64,000 nucleotides of DNA from Tolypeutes matacus (Eukaryota; Chordata; Mammalia; Cingulata; Chlamyphoridae): assembly GCA_026826555.1 (NCBI GenBank), contig JAKSZT010038899.1, positions 604,134-668,133 on the forward strand, given 5' to 3'. Made by a program: the position numbers and the translations under genes. Positions 36,178 to 46,678 of the stretch are shown here, piece by piece (the first letter of the stretch is position 1; the number at the start of each line of letters is the position of its first letter). The notes beneath the pieces were generated by a model. The model had not been told where the DNA came from. It worked only from the letters and a program-made list of their open reading frames with translations, and ran no database searches.

Positions 36178-36795
36178 TTATATAAATGTTACATAAAAAA
36201 TGTAGGGAATTCCCACATGTCCCACTCTCTACCCCTCCCACACTTTCCCACATTAACATCCTTCATTAGTGTGGTATATTTGTTACCATTGATGAATGCA
36301 TATTGGAGCATTGTCACTAAGTGTGAATTACTGTTTACATTATAGTTTAAAATTTCTCCCACATATTTTTGAAAGTTATGACAAGATATATAATGGCCTG
36401 TATTTGTCAATGAAACATAATTCAGGACAATTCCAATGACCCAAAAATGTCACCATATTACATCTATTTTTAAAAGATACTTATGTTATATAAATGTTAC
36501 ATAAAAAATATAGGGGATTCCCATATTACCCACCCACCACACCTGCCACATTTTCCCACATTAACAACATCTTTCATTAGTGTGGTGCATTCATTGCAAT
36601 TGATGAACACATTTTGGAGCATTGCCACTAAGCGTGGATTAAGGTTTACATTGTAGTTTACACTCTCTCCCACCCAGTCCTGTAAGTTACGGCAAGATAT
36701 ATAATGGCCTGTATCTGTCATTGCAATGTCATTAGGACAATTCCCAATTCCTGAATATGTCCCCACATTACAACTTTATTTCCCTTTCACTGACC
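36178..36795 (-). repeat. Two tandem copies of an antisense L1 3' terminal module
   Basis: Two related units of about 307 bp lie head to tail (about 36178-36484 and 36485-36795). Each starts TTATATAAATGTTACATAAA and goes on through CCCACATTAACA, CATTAGTGTGGT, TTGATGAA and GACAAGATATATAATGGCC or GGCAAGATATATAATGGCC. They form the 3' end of the antisense L1 whose 3'UTR body follows at 36796-37950. The similar open frames on the minus strand (36189-36410 and 36497-36766) come from this duplication and are not genes. Confidence 0.75.
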
Positions 36796-38156
36796 TCAGA
36801 ATGACCAGCAGCCACTGTTTGCACATCAATTATATAATTTATTCCATTGCTAAAATCACAATAACTCTCTGGTAGATACCAGTAAGTATACTTTAGGCCG
36901 TAGTTCATTCCCCAATTCTGAGGATTCTAGGATGGTGATGTCCACTTCACCTCTAATTGAGAGGGGACTGTGATCTCTTAGGGCTGATGGATGGGACTCT
37001 CTTACTTGCAGTTGTAGACTTTCTCAGTTCCTTGATATGGCACTAGTGCATCATCACTTCCTTGTTAGTTGTCCTTGGTGAGACCATTAAACTGGACCAT
37101 AGGTGTTGTAACTCTGTTGATATCTTTGGTACAAGTGGCACACGGACAGCCCAAAGATTTAAGTCTCTTGGATATATACCTACCAACTCCAGCACTAATT
37201 ATAGGTTCAAATAGAAGAACAAAGGAACCTTTGTGTAAGGAAACCACAACTGAGTCCAATTCTGTTGCCCTGTGGAGTGTAAATTCCAAAGTAGGGCCCA
37301 CTGGCAAGGCATCAAACTCCTGAGCTATCTGCTCTGACTATAGTGTGTGGATGTCTCCAGAGCCCTCAAGAGCCCTGCTATTTGGGGAAGTATGTACTTT
37401 GGCTGTCAATGAGATCCTGCTGAGACTTGCATAAATGTGACCTCTAGACTCACTTTGAAGTTTCTTAGCCATATAAACTCATTTGTTTTTACCTTTCCTC
37501 CCTTTTGGTCAAGGTCCTTTTTGTATTGTGAGTTGGTGCTTGGTAGTAGTTCTTCAGTGCCAGGAGGCTCATCCCTGGGGGCCATGTTCCATGCTGGGGG
37601 TAATGTATTTATATGCTGAGTTTGGCTTAGAGAAAGACCACATTTAAGCAACAAGTAAGCTCAGAGGAGGCAACTGTTAGGCACCTTATAATACTAGGCT
37701 AAGCTTCCATTTCATGAGTAAAGGTTCATAAGAACAGTTATTGATATCAAGGGTCTATCAATGGACCATCCTCCTTCACTAGTCATTGCCCCTGTACTTA
37801 GGGAATATTTTGTTTTTCATTATAGAATGTTGGAGAGCTCCCCAGGATGGAAATTTGATATTCCTTTAGTTATTGTGTGAATCTCTACCCATTGTGACAA
37901 TGCCCCATGAACATTTGAACAACTTTATATGCCTTTATATGCCCAGTTGAGTTCCCTTCCATGTATCTCCCATAACTGATAACCCACACCAATGATCTTC
38001 CCCTGACACAGTTGAAACCCTCCTGTGACACAAAACTTCTTTTAAAATGTAGCCAGTAAAAGAACCAAATAAAATTAATAAGGAAATGAAATAATGATAG
38101 TTTTAAAAATAAGAAATAAAATACAAAACTTTTTAAAAATAAAAAAATGGGATCAT
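36796..38156 (-). mobile_element. Antisense L1 3'UTR body
   Basis: The reverse complement lines up over about 1.1 kb with the 3'UTR of the 2251-11613 L1 (about 9950-11135). Shared words include CTCTAAGCCAAACTCAGCAT, GGACCTTGA, GTGGACATCACCATCC and the GGGGCAT(G/T)GTCAC segment. At its 3' end it joins the tandem modules at 36178-36795 and not the terminal segment used by the other L1. ORF2 is absent, so this is a 5'-truncated copy. Confidence 0.75.
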
Positions 38157-38167
38157 AGAAACCAATG

Positions 38168-38386
38168 TGGGATGTGATGGGAGGTGTGGGAGGTGGGCAA
38201 CGTGGGAATCCCAATGGGTTCCGTGTAATATTTTGGGTAATCTAAGCACCTCTTAAAATATATGTATATATATATATAAAAACAACATTTTTGTAAGCAA
38301 ATACACATATATGCATATATATTTATATATCATTTTGCAAATGTTTGTATGTATTGTGAGAATTTTGATTTTTACCCATAAAAAAA

Positions 38387-38426
<40 letters not shown>

Positions 38427-38432
38427 AAAAAA
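38168..38432 (+). mobile_element. Short 5'-truncated L1 3' end with target-site duplication
   Basis: Only the last 265 bases of an L1 were inserted. The start (TGGGATGTGATGGGAGGTGT) matches about 11357 of the full-length copy and the end is an expanded (TAAA)n tail (38384-38427). The 11-mer AGAAACCAATG flanks it exactly at 38157-38167 and 38433-38443. It landed next to or within the antisense L1 3'UTR, so it is younger than that copy. Confidence 0.88.
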
Positions 38433-38443
38433 AGAAACCAATG

Positions 38444-39480
38444 AAAAATATTTAATTTTTTTTTTTGCCATTTTGCCTTTCATCACTGTTTAGATCTGTT
38501 CTATATGTACAGTGACATTTTCTTCTGTTTATTCCCCCAGTCTCTTAGTTATTTCATTTCATCTTCAAAGAAATTTTTGAAAAGTCATGTACCAGATCCA
38601 AGGGACTCCCATGTAGCCAACATCCTCCCCCTTTTCCACCTTCCCCTATTGATTCTATTTTATATGTGGATGGCACATTTGTTACAACTGATGTACAATT
38701 ATTGAAACATACCAACCATGGTCAATGGTTTACATCATGTTTTACATTTTGGACCACACAGTTTTATAAATTTTGATGCAATTGAACATGGCCTGTGTTC
38801 ATCATAGCAAAATCATGTAGAATAATTCCATCCCCCCTGCTTCATCTATTCTATTCCTCCCTCCTCCTCCACTTGGGATACAGGGCAACCACCAGGCTTC
38901 TTCACTCCTTAAAGGTCAAGATTCATAGTTACTTGTACCAACACTGAAGGCCTTACACACTGGTCTGCCGTCCCTTATTAGACACTGTCCTTGCTCTTAA
39001 AGACTCCTATCCCTTTATTTGAGAATATAGTGGGCCTAGTCAGGATGGGAGTCCACCATCTTGCCACTCATTATGTTGGACTCCACACACTGATATAACA
39101 CACTATGGCAAGATGAACACTCACACATCCCCTAGAAGCCCACCCCCAGGTGTGCCCTGTCCCAAATGCCCCCCCCACATCCAACACCCCAAACCAGCAA
39201 CCTACCTTCACAAATTGCCAACAGAGCATTTCCAACAATGTAGTTTAAATCCAGTACCCACCAATCTCCAGTGTTCACCTGCTCCCTCCCCCAACCATTC
39301 CCCCAGTTCCATGGACAGTCCAACCCATCCTTCCTACCCCACCTCCTTGATGATCCAGCACCACCCAACCCAACCCAACAGTATCATTACACCACTGTTA
39401 TGCCTGTCCAGTGTACAATTACACACTTCCACCTTATCATAGATTTTGCTCATATGGGCATTGGCTCACAACGTTTTTCT
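38444..39480 (-). mobile_element. Antisense L1 3'UTR, C-rich on this strand
   Basis: GGACTCCCATGTAGCC, CATTTGTTACAACTGATG and GGTTTACATCATGTTTTACA (38600-38750) match the antisense L1 3' module seen at 36.2 and 49.9 kb. The strand then becomes C-rich (39115-39420) with runs such as CCCCCCCCACATCC, so the element's own strand is strongly G-rich. The open frames here (39113-39442 plus, 39132-39368 minus) are products of that composition. Confidence 0.6.
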
Positions 39481-39580
39481 CTGTATTTCCTGTAAACCTA
39501 CCTTCTAGAGGCTAGCTCTGTAGGTCTGCTCAATTTGATTAATTCAAGTCAGTGAGTCATGTAATATTTGTTCAAAAAGG

Positions 39581-39731
39581 ACACATATTTCCACATTACA
39601 TACTTATTTCTTCTCTGCAATGAACAATGAAACCAAACTGCTCAATGACATGTTTTCCTGGTGGTCTTTGGCTAAAAAATATCATTGTTCATTGCAGAGA
39701 AGAAATAAGCATGTAATGTGGAAATATGTGT
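39581..39731. repeat. Near-perfect inverted repeat, 50-bp arms, 51-bp loop
   Basis: Left arm 39581-39630 and right arm 39682-39731 are reverse complements with one mismatch in 50. The left arm starts ACACATATTTCCACATTACA and the right arm ends with its complement. The loop and left arm resemble the end of the ERV1-like LTR at 62.1-62.5 kb (compare GTTTTCCTGGTGGTCTTTGG with GTGTTCTTGGTGGTTTTTGT). The right arm continues into an antisense copy of the same LTR, so the structure looks like a fold-back duplication at an LTR end. Confidence 0.9.
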
Positions 39732-39960
39732 TTTCCATGTAAGTTGGTTTTAGAAAGAACTTGGGCTTTTGGATTATATGATTTGGTCTTTGGGTAACTT
39801 GTAGGAAAGTATAAGGACATGAACTTTTACTATTTGATTTGATGCTTTCAGTATGTAGGAACAATTCTATGATTGCATATCTCAACTTTTATCTATTGTT
39901 AGAGGAAACTAATGTAAGAATAAAGCTATAGTTTGTAAATTAATAGCAATCTCTCATTTA
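39682..39960 (-). mobile_element. Antisense ERV1-like LTR fragment
   Basis: On the minus strand it reads AAGTTCTTTCTAAAACCA, then ACATGGAAAACACATATTTC. This parallels GGTTCTTTCTAAAACTCT and CTTGGAAACCACATATTTC in the sense LTR at 62.42-62.46 kb. A TATA-like ATATAATCC lies upstream in that orientation. Its end is fused to the inverted repeat. Left limit uncertain. Confidence 0.5.
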
Positions 39961-40610
39961 AGAATAGAGGGAGAAGAAGATTTTTTTATTTTTGTAGTTT
40001 GCATAGTGATCTTGACTGAAAGATTACCAACCTGCCCATTGTCTTTTTTAATGAGCACTTAGAAAAAAATCAGCAGGGAATATATTGAGAATGAATGTAA
40101 ATCCTTTGATTTTAGGGCTTTGCAACTGAAAATGTAGGCCATATTTTGCTTTAGCAATTCTTTATTATTTATGTGTATTCTTCCTATGTACTGGTACAGT
40201 GTTCACATCTCCCACATTCTGCCAAGGTGAAACAATACATTTGTCCGATTTCCTCTTCGAGGAGCCTGTTTTTCCTTGGTATTCTGGTTTATTGGATGTT
40301 GCCAATCACATCTTTCTTGTGATCTCATGGAAAGTTTGATTTTGTAGATAATCTGGCTTTTTAAAACTGTTATATTTGAGGGAATATTCTTTACAGATTT
40401 CTACATTCTAAGTACTAGTGGAAGTTATATATATTCTTTTATATCTTATTCATTGTTGTGGCTTCCAATATTTCCTTTCTGGGTAATTCCACAATTGCCA
40501 ATAAAGTATCTATCTGATTTTCTAGTTCCACACCTTGAAAATGTAATGAAACTTCAGGATCATTGTAGGTATAATTGATCTAATTAATTATCTTATAGTC
40601 TATTTTCCCT
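39961..40610. other. AT-rich DNA, no gene seen
   Basis: No repeat family or coding motif recognised between the LTR fragment and the pyrimidine tract. Confidence 0.5.
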
Positions 40611-40615
40611 GTGAC

Positions 40616-40830
40616 ACCTCTTCTTCTTTATCCTCCTCCTGTTGCTCACCCTCCTATTCCTCCTCCTTCTCTTCTTTTCTCCCTCTTCCTCTCCCTCTTC
40701 CACTTTTTCACCTCCTCCCCCTCTTCTTCCTCCTCCACCCTCCTTCACCATTGTCAATATTGTTGTATTCATTTTTCTTTTTCTCTTCTTTTCTTCTGTC
40801 TTCACTTTTTTCTTCTATTGCTACTAATTC
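40616..40830 (+). repeat. Polypyrimidine tract (CCT/CTT-rich)
   Basis: About 215 bases that are almost all C and T (densest at 40617-40745), rich in CCTCCTCC and CTTCTTC. The complementary strand is polypurine. The open frames on both strands here are low-complexity translations and not genes. Confidence 0.85.
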
Positions 40831-40875
40831 TAATTATTCTTCCTTTATTGTCTTTGACTGATTGATCACTGTCAT

Positions 40876-41326
40876 TGGGTATTCTAGGGAAACAGAAATA
40901 ACAATATATATAATTTATATTTATATATATATATGTGTAAATATTTTTAAAATTTTATAGAAATTGCCTCACATGACTATGGGGGTTCTCAAGTCCAAAT
41001 ATCAAGGCCAGACACAAAGTGGGAACACCAATGAAGATTTTTGAAGAATTCCCCAGGAGAAGGTGGACTGCTGAATTAGAGGTGAAAATTCTCCTTTCTG
41101 ACTGCTGAAATTATCACCTTTCATTTTAAGGCCTTCAAATAATTGAATGAGACTTCTCTCATTGTTGAAGCCAATCTACAGTTTTGTTGTAGATATAATC
41201 TGCCAAAGATCCAATCAAGTTACTGATTATTTAAATCCATGAAATTTCCTCACAGTATCAATCTTATTGAAAAAATCTAGACACCATAAGTTGGCCAAGT
41301 TGACACATGAACTTAACTATTGCAGT
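40876..41326 (-). repeat. 3' LTR of the antisense ERV-L provirus
   Basis: Matches the reverse complement of the 52467-52915 LTR in order: TATTCTAGGGAAACAGAAA at the left, AATTCCCCAGGAGAAG near 41048, GTAGATATAATCTGCC near 41187, GACACCATAAGTTGGCC near 41280. Heavily diverged. Confidence 0.75.
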
Positions 41327-41679
41327 CTATCCATGTCAACTAGGCTCCTATACATGTCTCCTTAAACCATACATAATCTCAAAGTAAAAATAAGAGCAGT
41401 TATATTTTGCCTAACAATACTCACCAGTCCTATGTAAATCTAGAAAAAAGCTAACTTTCCCAAATACTGGGCAAATTCTAAGGTAATATTCACTATTAAA
41501 CTTGATATTCTATAACTTAAATACTCTGGCATGAAGTTGATTCAACTTATATCATATGACAAGGGGATAAGATAGAGAACAAAATAAAGATATTTGTTTT
41601 ACATATAATTAGAAACATACTTATCACAAAACAAGAAAGAAATACTCATAGCCATTATGATCCTCATTTCTGTAAATTG

Positions 41680-42295
41680 TCATATAGACAGAACATATTT
41701 ATAACTACCATCTTCCAGTACACATTCCATATTCGCTTTCCCTTCAGCAAGCACATCAGCTGGCCATAGTTCTTTGCCAAGAGGGGTGATCCAAATCTTC
41801 AATTCTGAAGCATCTAGGCCATTAGTAACCCTGTCTGGATTGGTTTGTTGCAGTTTTCCTTTGACTTTCACCACAGGGTTTGGTAGTACTAAGAGATGTC
41901 CAAAGTGATCCCCTGTATTCCAAGCAAGATCTTTTTTACCTATTGTGTGTAGCATCAGTCCTATTTTCCCTTGATAGTCAGGATCAATCATTCCGGTGAG
42001 TACAGTGATTCCCTTGCTTACCTATTGATTCAGACGCATGAAGAACCCAAAGTGACTGGGCAATGGACTTAACTTCAAGTTCAGTGAAATCATTGTTAAG
42101 TACCCTTCTGTATGCAGTCTTCCTTTTGAAACTAAGACCTGTAGACAACCAGAGCTTAAGGTTGAGGGCAGGAAGCAAATATTTTTCTATTGGATCACTA
42201 GGGATAGTAGTGAGAGGTGTCTCTTCTATTTCCACCACATAATTCTGGACCCAAAAATCCTGGCTTTGGGAGAAACAGCACCATAGAATGGACAC
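41680..42295 (-). pseudogene. ERV-L integrase end and dUTPase domain, degraded
   Basis: Two minus-strand open pieces (42295-41984 and 41991-41680) cover the end of pol. IDPDYQGKIGL is the conserved dUTPase motif that binds the nucleotide, followed by NTGDHFGHLLVLPNP. Viral dUTPases hydrolyse dUTP to keep uracil out of new DNA, and a dUTPase after integrase is the signature of ERV-L. Stops and frameshifts make it inactive. Confidence 0.75.
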
Positions 42296-42429
42296 TGATT
42301 TATAAAATATACAGCTTTCTAAAGAACATTGCCTTAGTCCTGCAAGAGAACTTATTGGTGTTTTGATTCTTAAAAGCCATTACACCATTATACCAGCTAC
42401 TTCAAGGTGACAGAGAACATAATGAGATC

Positions 42430-42925
42430 ATTTAACTCCATAAGCCCATTCCCACATTTCATTTACCGTGAAGTAGGCACATTGTTCAGAAGCTGTGCTG
42501 AATACCATGACAGTGGATTAGGCATCCTGTCAGTCCAAAAATGTCAGTTTTTTTCAGAAATATTTCAAACAGAGAATTTCCACCCATACTTGGAATGTAT
42601 GTCTCTTCCAGTTAAAACAAAATATTGCCTTTTCTATGATGGATGTTGTCCAATGTAATCAAATTGTCACCAGTTACCAGACTGATTTCTTTGAGGAATG
42701 CTGCCATATTGGAGACTAATTCTCTACTTCTGGCAGATTGGGTTATCATCAGTGGCTATATCCAGGTCTGCCTTGGTGAGTTGAAGTCCATATTGATGTA
42801 ACTAGGCATCACCTAAATCCCTACCACAATGACCACTTTGATCATGAATCCATTGAGCAATGACAGGAGTGCTGGGGAAAGAATCTGACTGGTATCCAGT
42901 CAGAATCTAGGCTTTTAATGTCCGA
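42430..42925 (-). pseudogene. ERV-L integrase N-terminal part, degraded
   Basis: On the minus strand the zinc-binding His pair region (ATTCATGATCAAAGTGGTCA) and the following stretch with CAACTCACCAAGGCAGAC line up with 57085-57200 of the sense provirus. The CxxC region (CCCAATCTGCCAG) follows. No open frame of useful length remains. Confidence 0.65.
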
Positions 42926-42934
42926 TCTTTATTA

Positions 42935-43515
42935 TCAACCAAAATGTTCCCATTCCAATTTTCATAATCCTATTCATTTCCAATGAATGCCCTCACTTTA
43001 TAGCATATGCCTTGCAAGGTTGGGAAGTCACTTTACATTTTAATTCAGCCACTCATATAATGAGACTCTGAGTCTGGTTTTCAGAAATTGTAAGTCTGTG
43101 GCTACACAAAGTAAGTTTTAATTCAAGGCACACGTAGAAACTTTCACATCTTCATCCAGCACTTTAGCTAGAAATTTGAAACTTTAAGCTCATCCTTTAA
43201 AAAAAAAAACCTGTATCCACAGTATTTAGTAACAATAAGACATATAATTATAATTTTTAACTCCACAAAAGTCTGTTGAGATTTTAAAAACTGGATAAAA
43301 TCTCTCTCATCCAGAGCCTTCCCTCATATACACTTGAGTAGCCTTATCCATTGATGATATTTTAGATATCTCTATTGCCAACCGAAGCCATGGACTATCA
43401 GTTCCGTGTTTGTTGTTGGAAAGAGAGTCATTAATACTTTTGAATCTAATCAATATAGAGAACCAATTCCAAAATCCCTAAAACAATGTAAAAAAATCAT
43501 CCTTAAGATTCTGTT
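42935..43515 (-). pseudogene. ERV-L gag N-terminal part, degraded
   Basis: On the minus strand it lines up with about 52938-53500 of the sense provirus: TATTAATGACTCTCTTTCCA, AGTCCATGGC, TTTTGTGGAGTTAAA, AAAGTTTCTACGTGTGCCTT and AGCCACAGACTT. It stops abruptly near 42930, where integrase sequence begins. Confidence 0.7.
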
Positions 43516-43546
43516 TTTCAAGAACTACTCACAGTACTAAAATCAG

Positions 43547-44014
43547 GATTAGTCAGTGTACTCTAGGGAAAAAGAAACTGATAAGAAATAAATCTATCTA
43601 TCTATCATCTATCTTATATCTGTTATGAGATTTTCACAAGAATTGACTCAAGGAATGTGAGGATGGACAAATCTAAATTCAACAGGGCAGGCTGCAAACT
43701 TGGAACTCCAGTGAAGGTGAACAATGAATTCCCCAGCAGAAGCTGGCTGGCTGAGTAGAGATGGAAATTCTCCCTTCTACTGATAAATTCATCACTTCTC
43801 ATATCTTGGCCTTCAAATAATTGCATAAGACATCTTTCAGTGTTGAAGACAAACTTCACTTTTGATTGTAGATGTAATCAGCCTTATGTGCAGTCAATTT
43901 ACTGATGAGTTAAACCCATGAAATATCCTCACAGTAACAATCTAGCTAGCGTTTGCTTGACAAAAACTAGACACCATAACCTGGCCAAGTTGACCCATGA
44001 ACTTAAACATCACA
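43547..44014 (-). repeat. 5' LTR of the antisense ERV-L provirus
   Basis: Reverse complement begins TGTGATGTTTAAGTTCATGG and ends near ...CTGACTAAT. It contains a (TCTA)n microsatellite (about 43592-43617), and AATTCCCCAGCAGAAGCTGG near 43729 is the shared LTR core. Confidence 0.8.
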
Positions 44015-45000
44015 TTCATTCAGGCAAAAAATCTTCAAATTCTACATGTATCATTGTATTGAATGAGTTCTCAAATCCAGTGGATATGAATTTTCCAGTA
44101 TTTTTCACAAACCTTCCTTTTTCTCTCCTGTTTCTATCATTGACCATGCAAGTACATTTCCTTCTTCAAATGGCATTTTTGGAAGGCTTGCAATTAACAA
44201 AGTAAAAAGATCAGTCCATTCTTTCATTCTATCTACAAACGTGCTTAAAGGAGGTACTCTATAGGTTGTTTAGGTTTGACTCCTGGTATCAAATTTTAAG
44301 AACTAGGTAGACTTCTGCACATTCCTTAGAGTTTATATACTTAGAGTTTCATCAACTGTGATTATAGGTAATATAACCCTAATCTCTTAGACTTGTTATG
44401 AGGATAAATTACTTATTATATGTAATGTAATTGTACAATGTATAATTATACAGCATTTATAGTGCATTTAAAGTGCATTTATACTGCATATAAATGCTAA
44501 TAATTGCTACTAAATGCTAACAATAACATATAAAAGCTAACAATTGCTAGTAACTATTAATTATTCCATGATTAATACTCACCGAAAATATTTTCTAGGT
44601 AAACTTTTCATTCTTATTATTTTATGCTCTGGATCTGCTGTCATGTATACAATCAGAATCAATTCTTGTATTTATACAATTTTTAGGGACCATGTTTTGT
44701 TAGAGCTAGAAAATAATCCTATATTCACAACAATAACCTGACAATTAGTTTTGTATTTTATGTTGAATGAATTATTGACCAGATATTTTTAAGTATAATT
44801 GAGTTCATCCATTCCTTTCTTTTCCACAGAAAGATTATTTTTGTTAACTTGAAAGTCATAAACTGGGGTAAAATTTAATTGAAACTTTATTTTCACAATT
44901 AGAAACACTTAATAGCCTTAAAAATGATACTAGGATGCTGCAAATATTTTAGTTCTTTTAAGAGATGTTTATTTAGACATATATTTGAAATAGTTTTTCC
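44015..45000. other. AT-rich DNA with a degenerate short tandem repeat
   Basis: No gene seen. Between 44452 and 44560 there are repeated short words (GTGCATTTA, AAATGCTAA, TAATTGCTA), a degenerate low-complexity array. The rest is unassigned. Confidence 0.5.
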
Positions 45001-45004
45001 CTTT

Positions 45005-45174
45005 ATAGCAGATTATTTGGCAGATGAGCCTAGGATGGCTGGCACCTAGTCATCAGGAAAATGCCTTGATTTGGACATTCTCATAGCCTCAAACTGTAAG
45101 CTAATAATTTCCCATTGTTTAAAACAAACCCATTTCATGGTATCTGATTTAAGGCATCCCAGGAAATTAAGTTT
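45005..45174 (+). repeat. MaLR LTR, 3' half
   Basis: GGACATTCTCATAGCCTCAA, CTGTAAGCTAATAATTTCC, AACCCATTTCATGGTATCTG and ...CCCAGGAAATTAAG are the end of a mammalian MaLR (ERVL-MaLR) LTR. The matching end of the partner LTR is at 46900-46995. Confidence 0.7.
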
Positions 45175-45407
45175 GTGTGGGATGTGGTGGGAGGTGTGGG
45201 AGGTGGGCAACATGGGAATCCCAGTGGGTTCCATGTAATATTTTGGGTAATCTAAGCATCTCTTAAATATATATATATATATAACATTTTTGTAAGCAAA
45301 TGCACATGTATGCATATATATTTATATATCATTTTGCAAATGTTGGTATGTATTGTGAAAATTTTGATTTTTACCCACAATAAAAAATAAATAAATTAAA
45401 AAAAAAA
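45175..45407 (+). mobile_element. Short 5'-truncated L1 3' end
   Basis: The last about 230 bases of the same L1 type as 2251-11613, from TGTGGGATGTGGTGGG to AATAAAAAATAAATAAATT plus A tail. It sits exactly between the MaLR LTR and the MaLR interior. GTTTG before it (45171-45175) and GTTCG after it (45409-45413) may be a short worn target-site duplication. Confidence 0.8.
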
Positions 45408-46221
45408 TGTTCGTACCAAAATAGTGGGTTGCTGTTATTGAAAATACCAAAAATGTAGAAATGCTTTTGGAATTTGTTAATAGGTAGAGTCTGGAAGAAT
45501 TTGAGTTGCTTGATAGAAAAGGCCTAGATTGTTTTTGAAGAGACTAGTTGTAGAATTATGGATGCTAAAGGAACTTCAGATGAGACTTTAGACAGAAATG
45601 ACTGTATTGCAAACTGGAAGAAAGGTGACCCTTATTTTCAAGTGGAAAAGAACTTTGCAAATTTGAATTCTCTTGTCAGATGAAAGGTAGAATTTGAAAT
45701 TTACCAGCTTGGATTTGTAGCTGAGTGGGTTTCCAAGCTAAATGTAGAAAGCACAGCCTTGTAACTCCTTGCAGCTTATAGTAAAATATGAGAGGAAAGG
45801 AATAAGCTGAGAACTGAACTCTTGGGGAAAAACATCAGAAATTGACGGTTGGAAAATCCTGAGCTTCCAGAAAGTGATTTCTCAAAGTATAGTGCTCCAT
45901 ATGAGGATTTAAGTGAACATGGATCCTGTCCGCCAATTCAGTGCAAGTCAGGATTGGAAATGCAGTTATTCTGAAAGGATTTTTGGAAAGTTCTTTTGTC
46001 TGATAGTTTTGAACCCCTGTGCAGTATATGCAAAATTGACAAGCTTTTTGTGAGATCTCTATGAAAAGAACTACCAGCCTGGACTAAAAGAGACAGAAAA
46101 GGAAGAGATTGAAGGAAATTTCATTTCAAAGGCAGAACCATGGAAACTAATGTCTGGACCAATGACATCTTCTCAGCAAGTGAGAACACCTACTCATGTG
46201 TGTGGAAAGGGTGAGTATGCC
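45408..46221 (+). mobile_element. MaLR internal sequence
   Basis: GTACCAAAATAGTGGGTTGC at the start, then ATGTAGAAATGCTTTTGG, AGAGTCTGGAAGAATTTGAG, GAAAAGGCCTAGATTG, GGAAGAAAGGTGACCC and CTTATAGTAAAATATGAGAG follow the internal region of MaLR elements. MaLRs are non-autonomous relatives of ERV-L without pol, and no open frame is expected. Confidence 0.7.
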
Positions 46222-46678
46222 TGAATTAGTCCGGGTTCTCTAGGGAAACAGAATCAACAGGAGATATCTGATATCAATAATATGAGATTTTATAAGAGTC
46301 TCTCAAGTGACCATGGAGATGCACAAATCCAGGTTCTGCAGGCAGGCTGCAAACCAGGGCCTCTGATGAAAGTCCAATGAATGTCCTTGATGAGTTTCCA
46401 GGAGATGCTGGCTGTCCAAAATTGAGCTCGGAAATTTTCTCACTGAATGTTAAAATCACTTCCCCTTTTCAGGCATCCAACTGATTGGATAAAAGCATCA
46501 TCCATTGCTCATGGCACCCTCCCTAATTGATGCAGCTGTAATCAGCCAACCATCCAGTAAACTCACTGGTGCCCAAAGTCAATAAATGTTCTTGTATTAC
46601 ATTTAGCCCAGTGCTTGCTTGACCAAACACCTGGACACAATTACCTGGCCAAGTTGACACATTAGCCTAACCATCACA
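46222..46678 (-). mobile_element. Solo ERV-L LTR inside the MaLR
   Basis: Complete LTR on the minus strand, from TGTGATGGTTAGGCTAATGT (right edge) to ...GGACTAATTCA (left edge), same family as 52467-52915. The 5-bp flanks ATGCC (46217-46221) and ATGTC (46679-46683) match at 4 of 5, fitting the 5-bp target duplication of ERV-L. No internal region is left, so LTR-LTR recombination has removed it. Confidence 0.88.

Larger units (their letters stand above)
40876..44014 (-). mobile_element. ERV-L provirus, antisense, internally deleted
   Basis: Two LTRs of the ERV-L family (43547-44014 is the 5' LTR on the minus strand, 40876-41326 the 3' LTR) enclose a shortened interior. Reading minus strand from right to left, the 5' LTR is followed by a primer-site-like stretch (AGTACTGTGAGTAG, near 43520), the first part of gag (about 43510-42940), then integrase (about 42925-42430) and dUTPase (about 42290-41690). 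Compared with the provirus at 52-59 kb, roughly 3.5 kb (rest of gag, protease, RT, RNase H) is missing at a single junction near 42930. It is clearly older than that provirus. Confidence 0.85.

Noticed and set aside
36189..36766. Two minus-strand frames with similar proteins, looking like a small gene family
   Set aside because: The similarity comes from a tandem duplication of an L1 3' module; the same module elsewhere does not preserve the frame.
39113..39442. Pro/Ser/Thr-rich 109-codon frame
   Set aside because: C-rich antisense L1 3'UTR; composition alone explains the open frame.
40593..40865. Low-complexity frames on both strands (Arg/Glu/Lys and Pro/Leu/Ser rich)
   Set aside because: Translation of a polypyrimidine tract.
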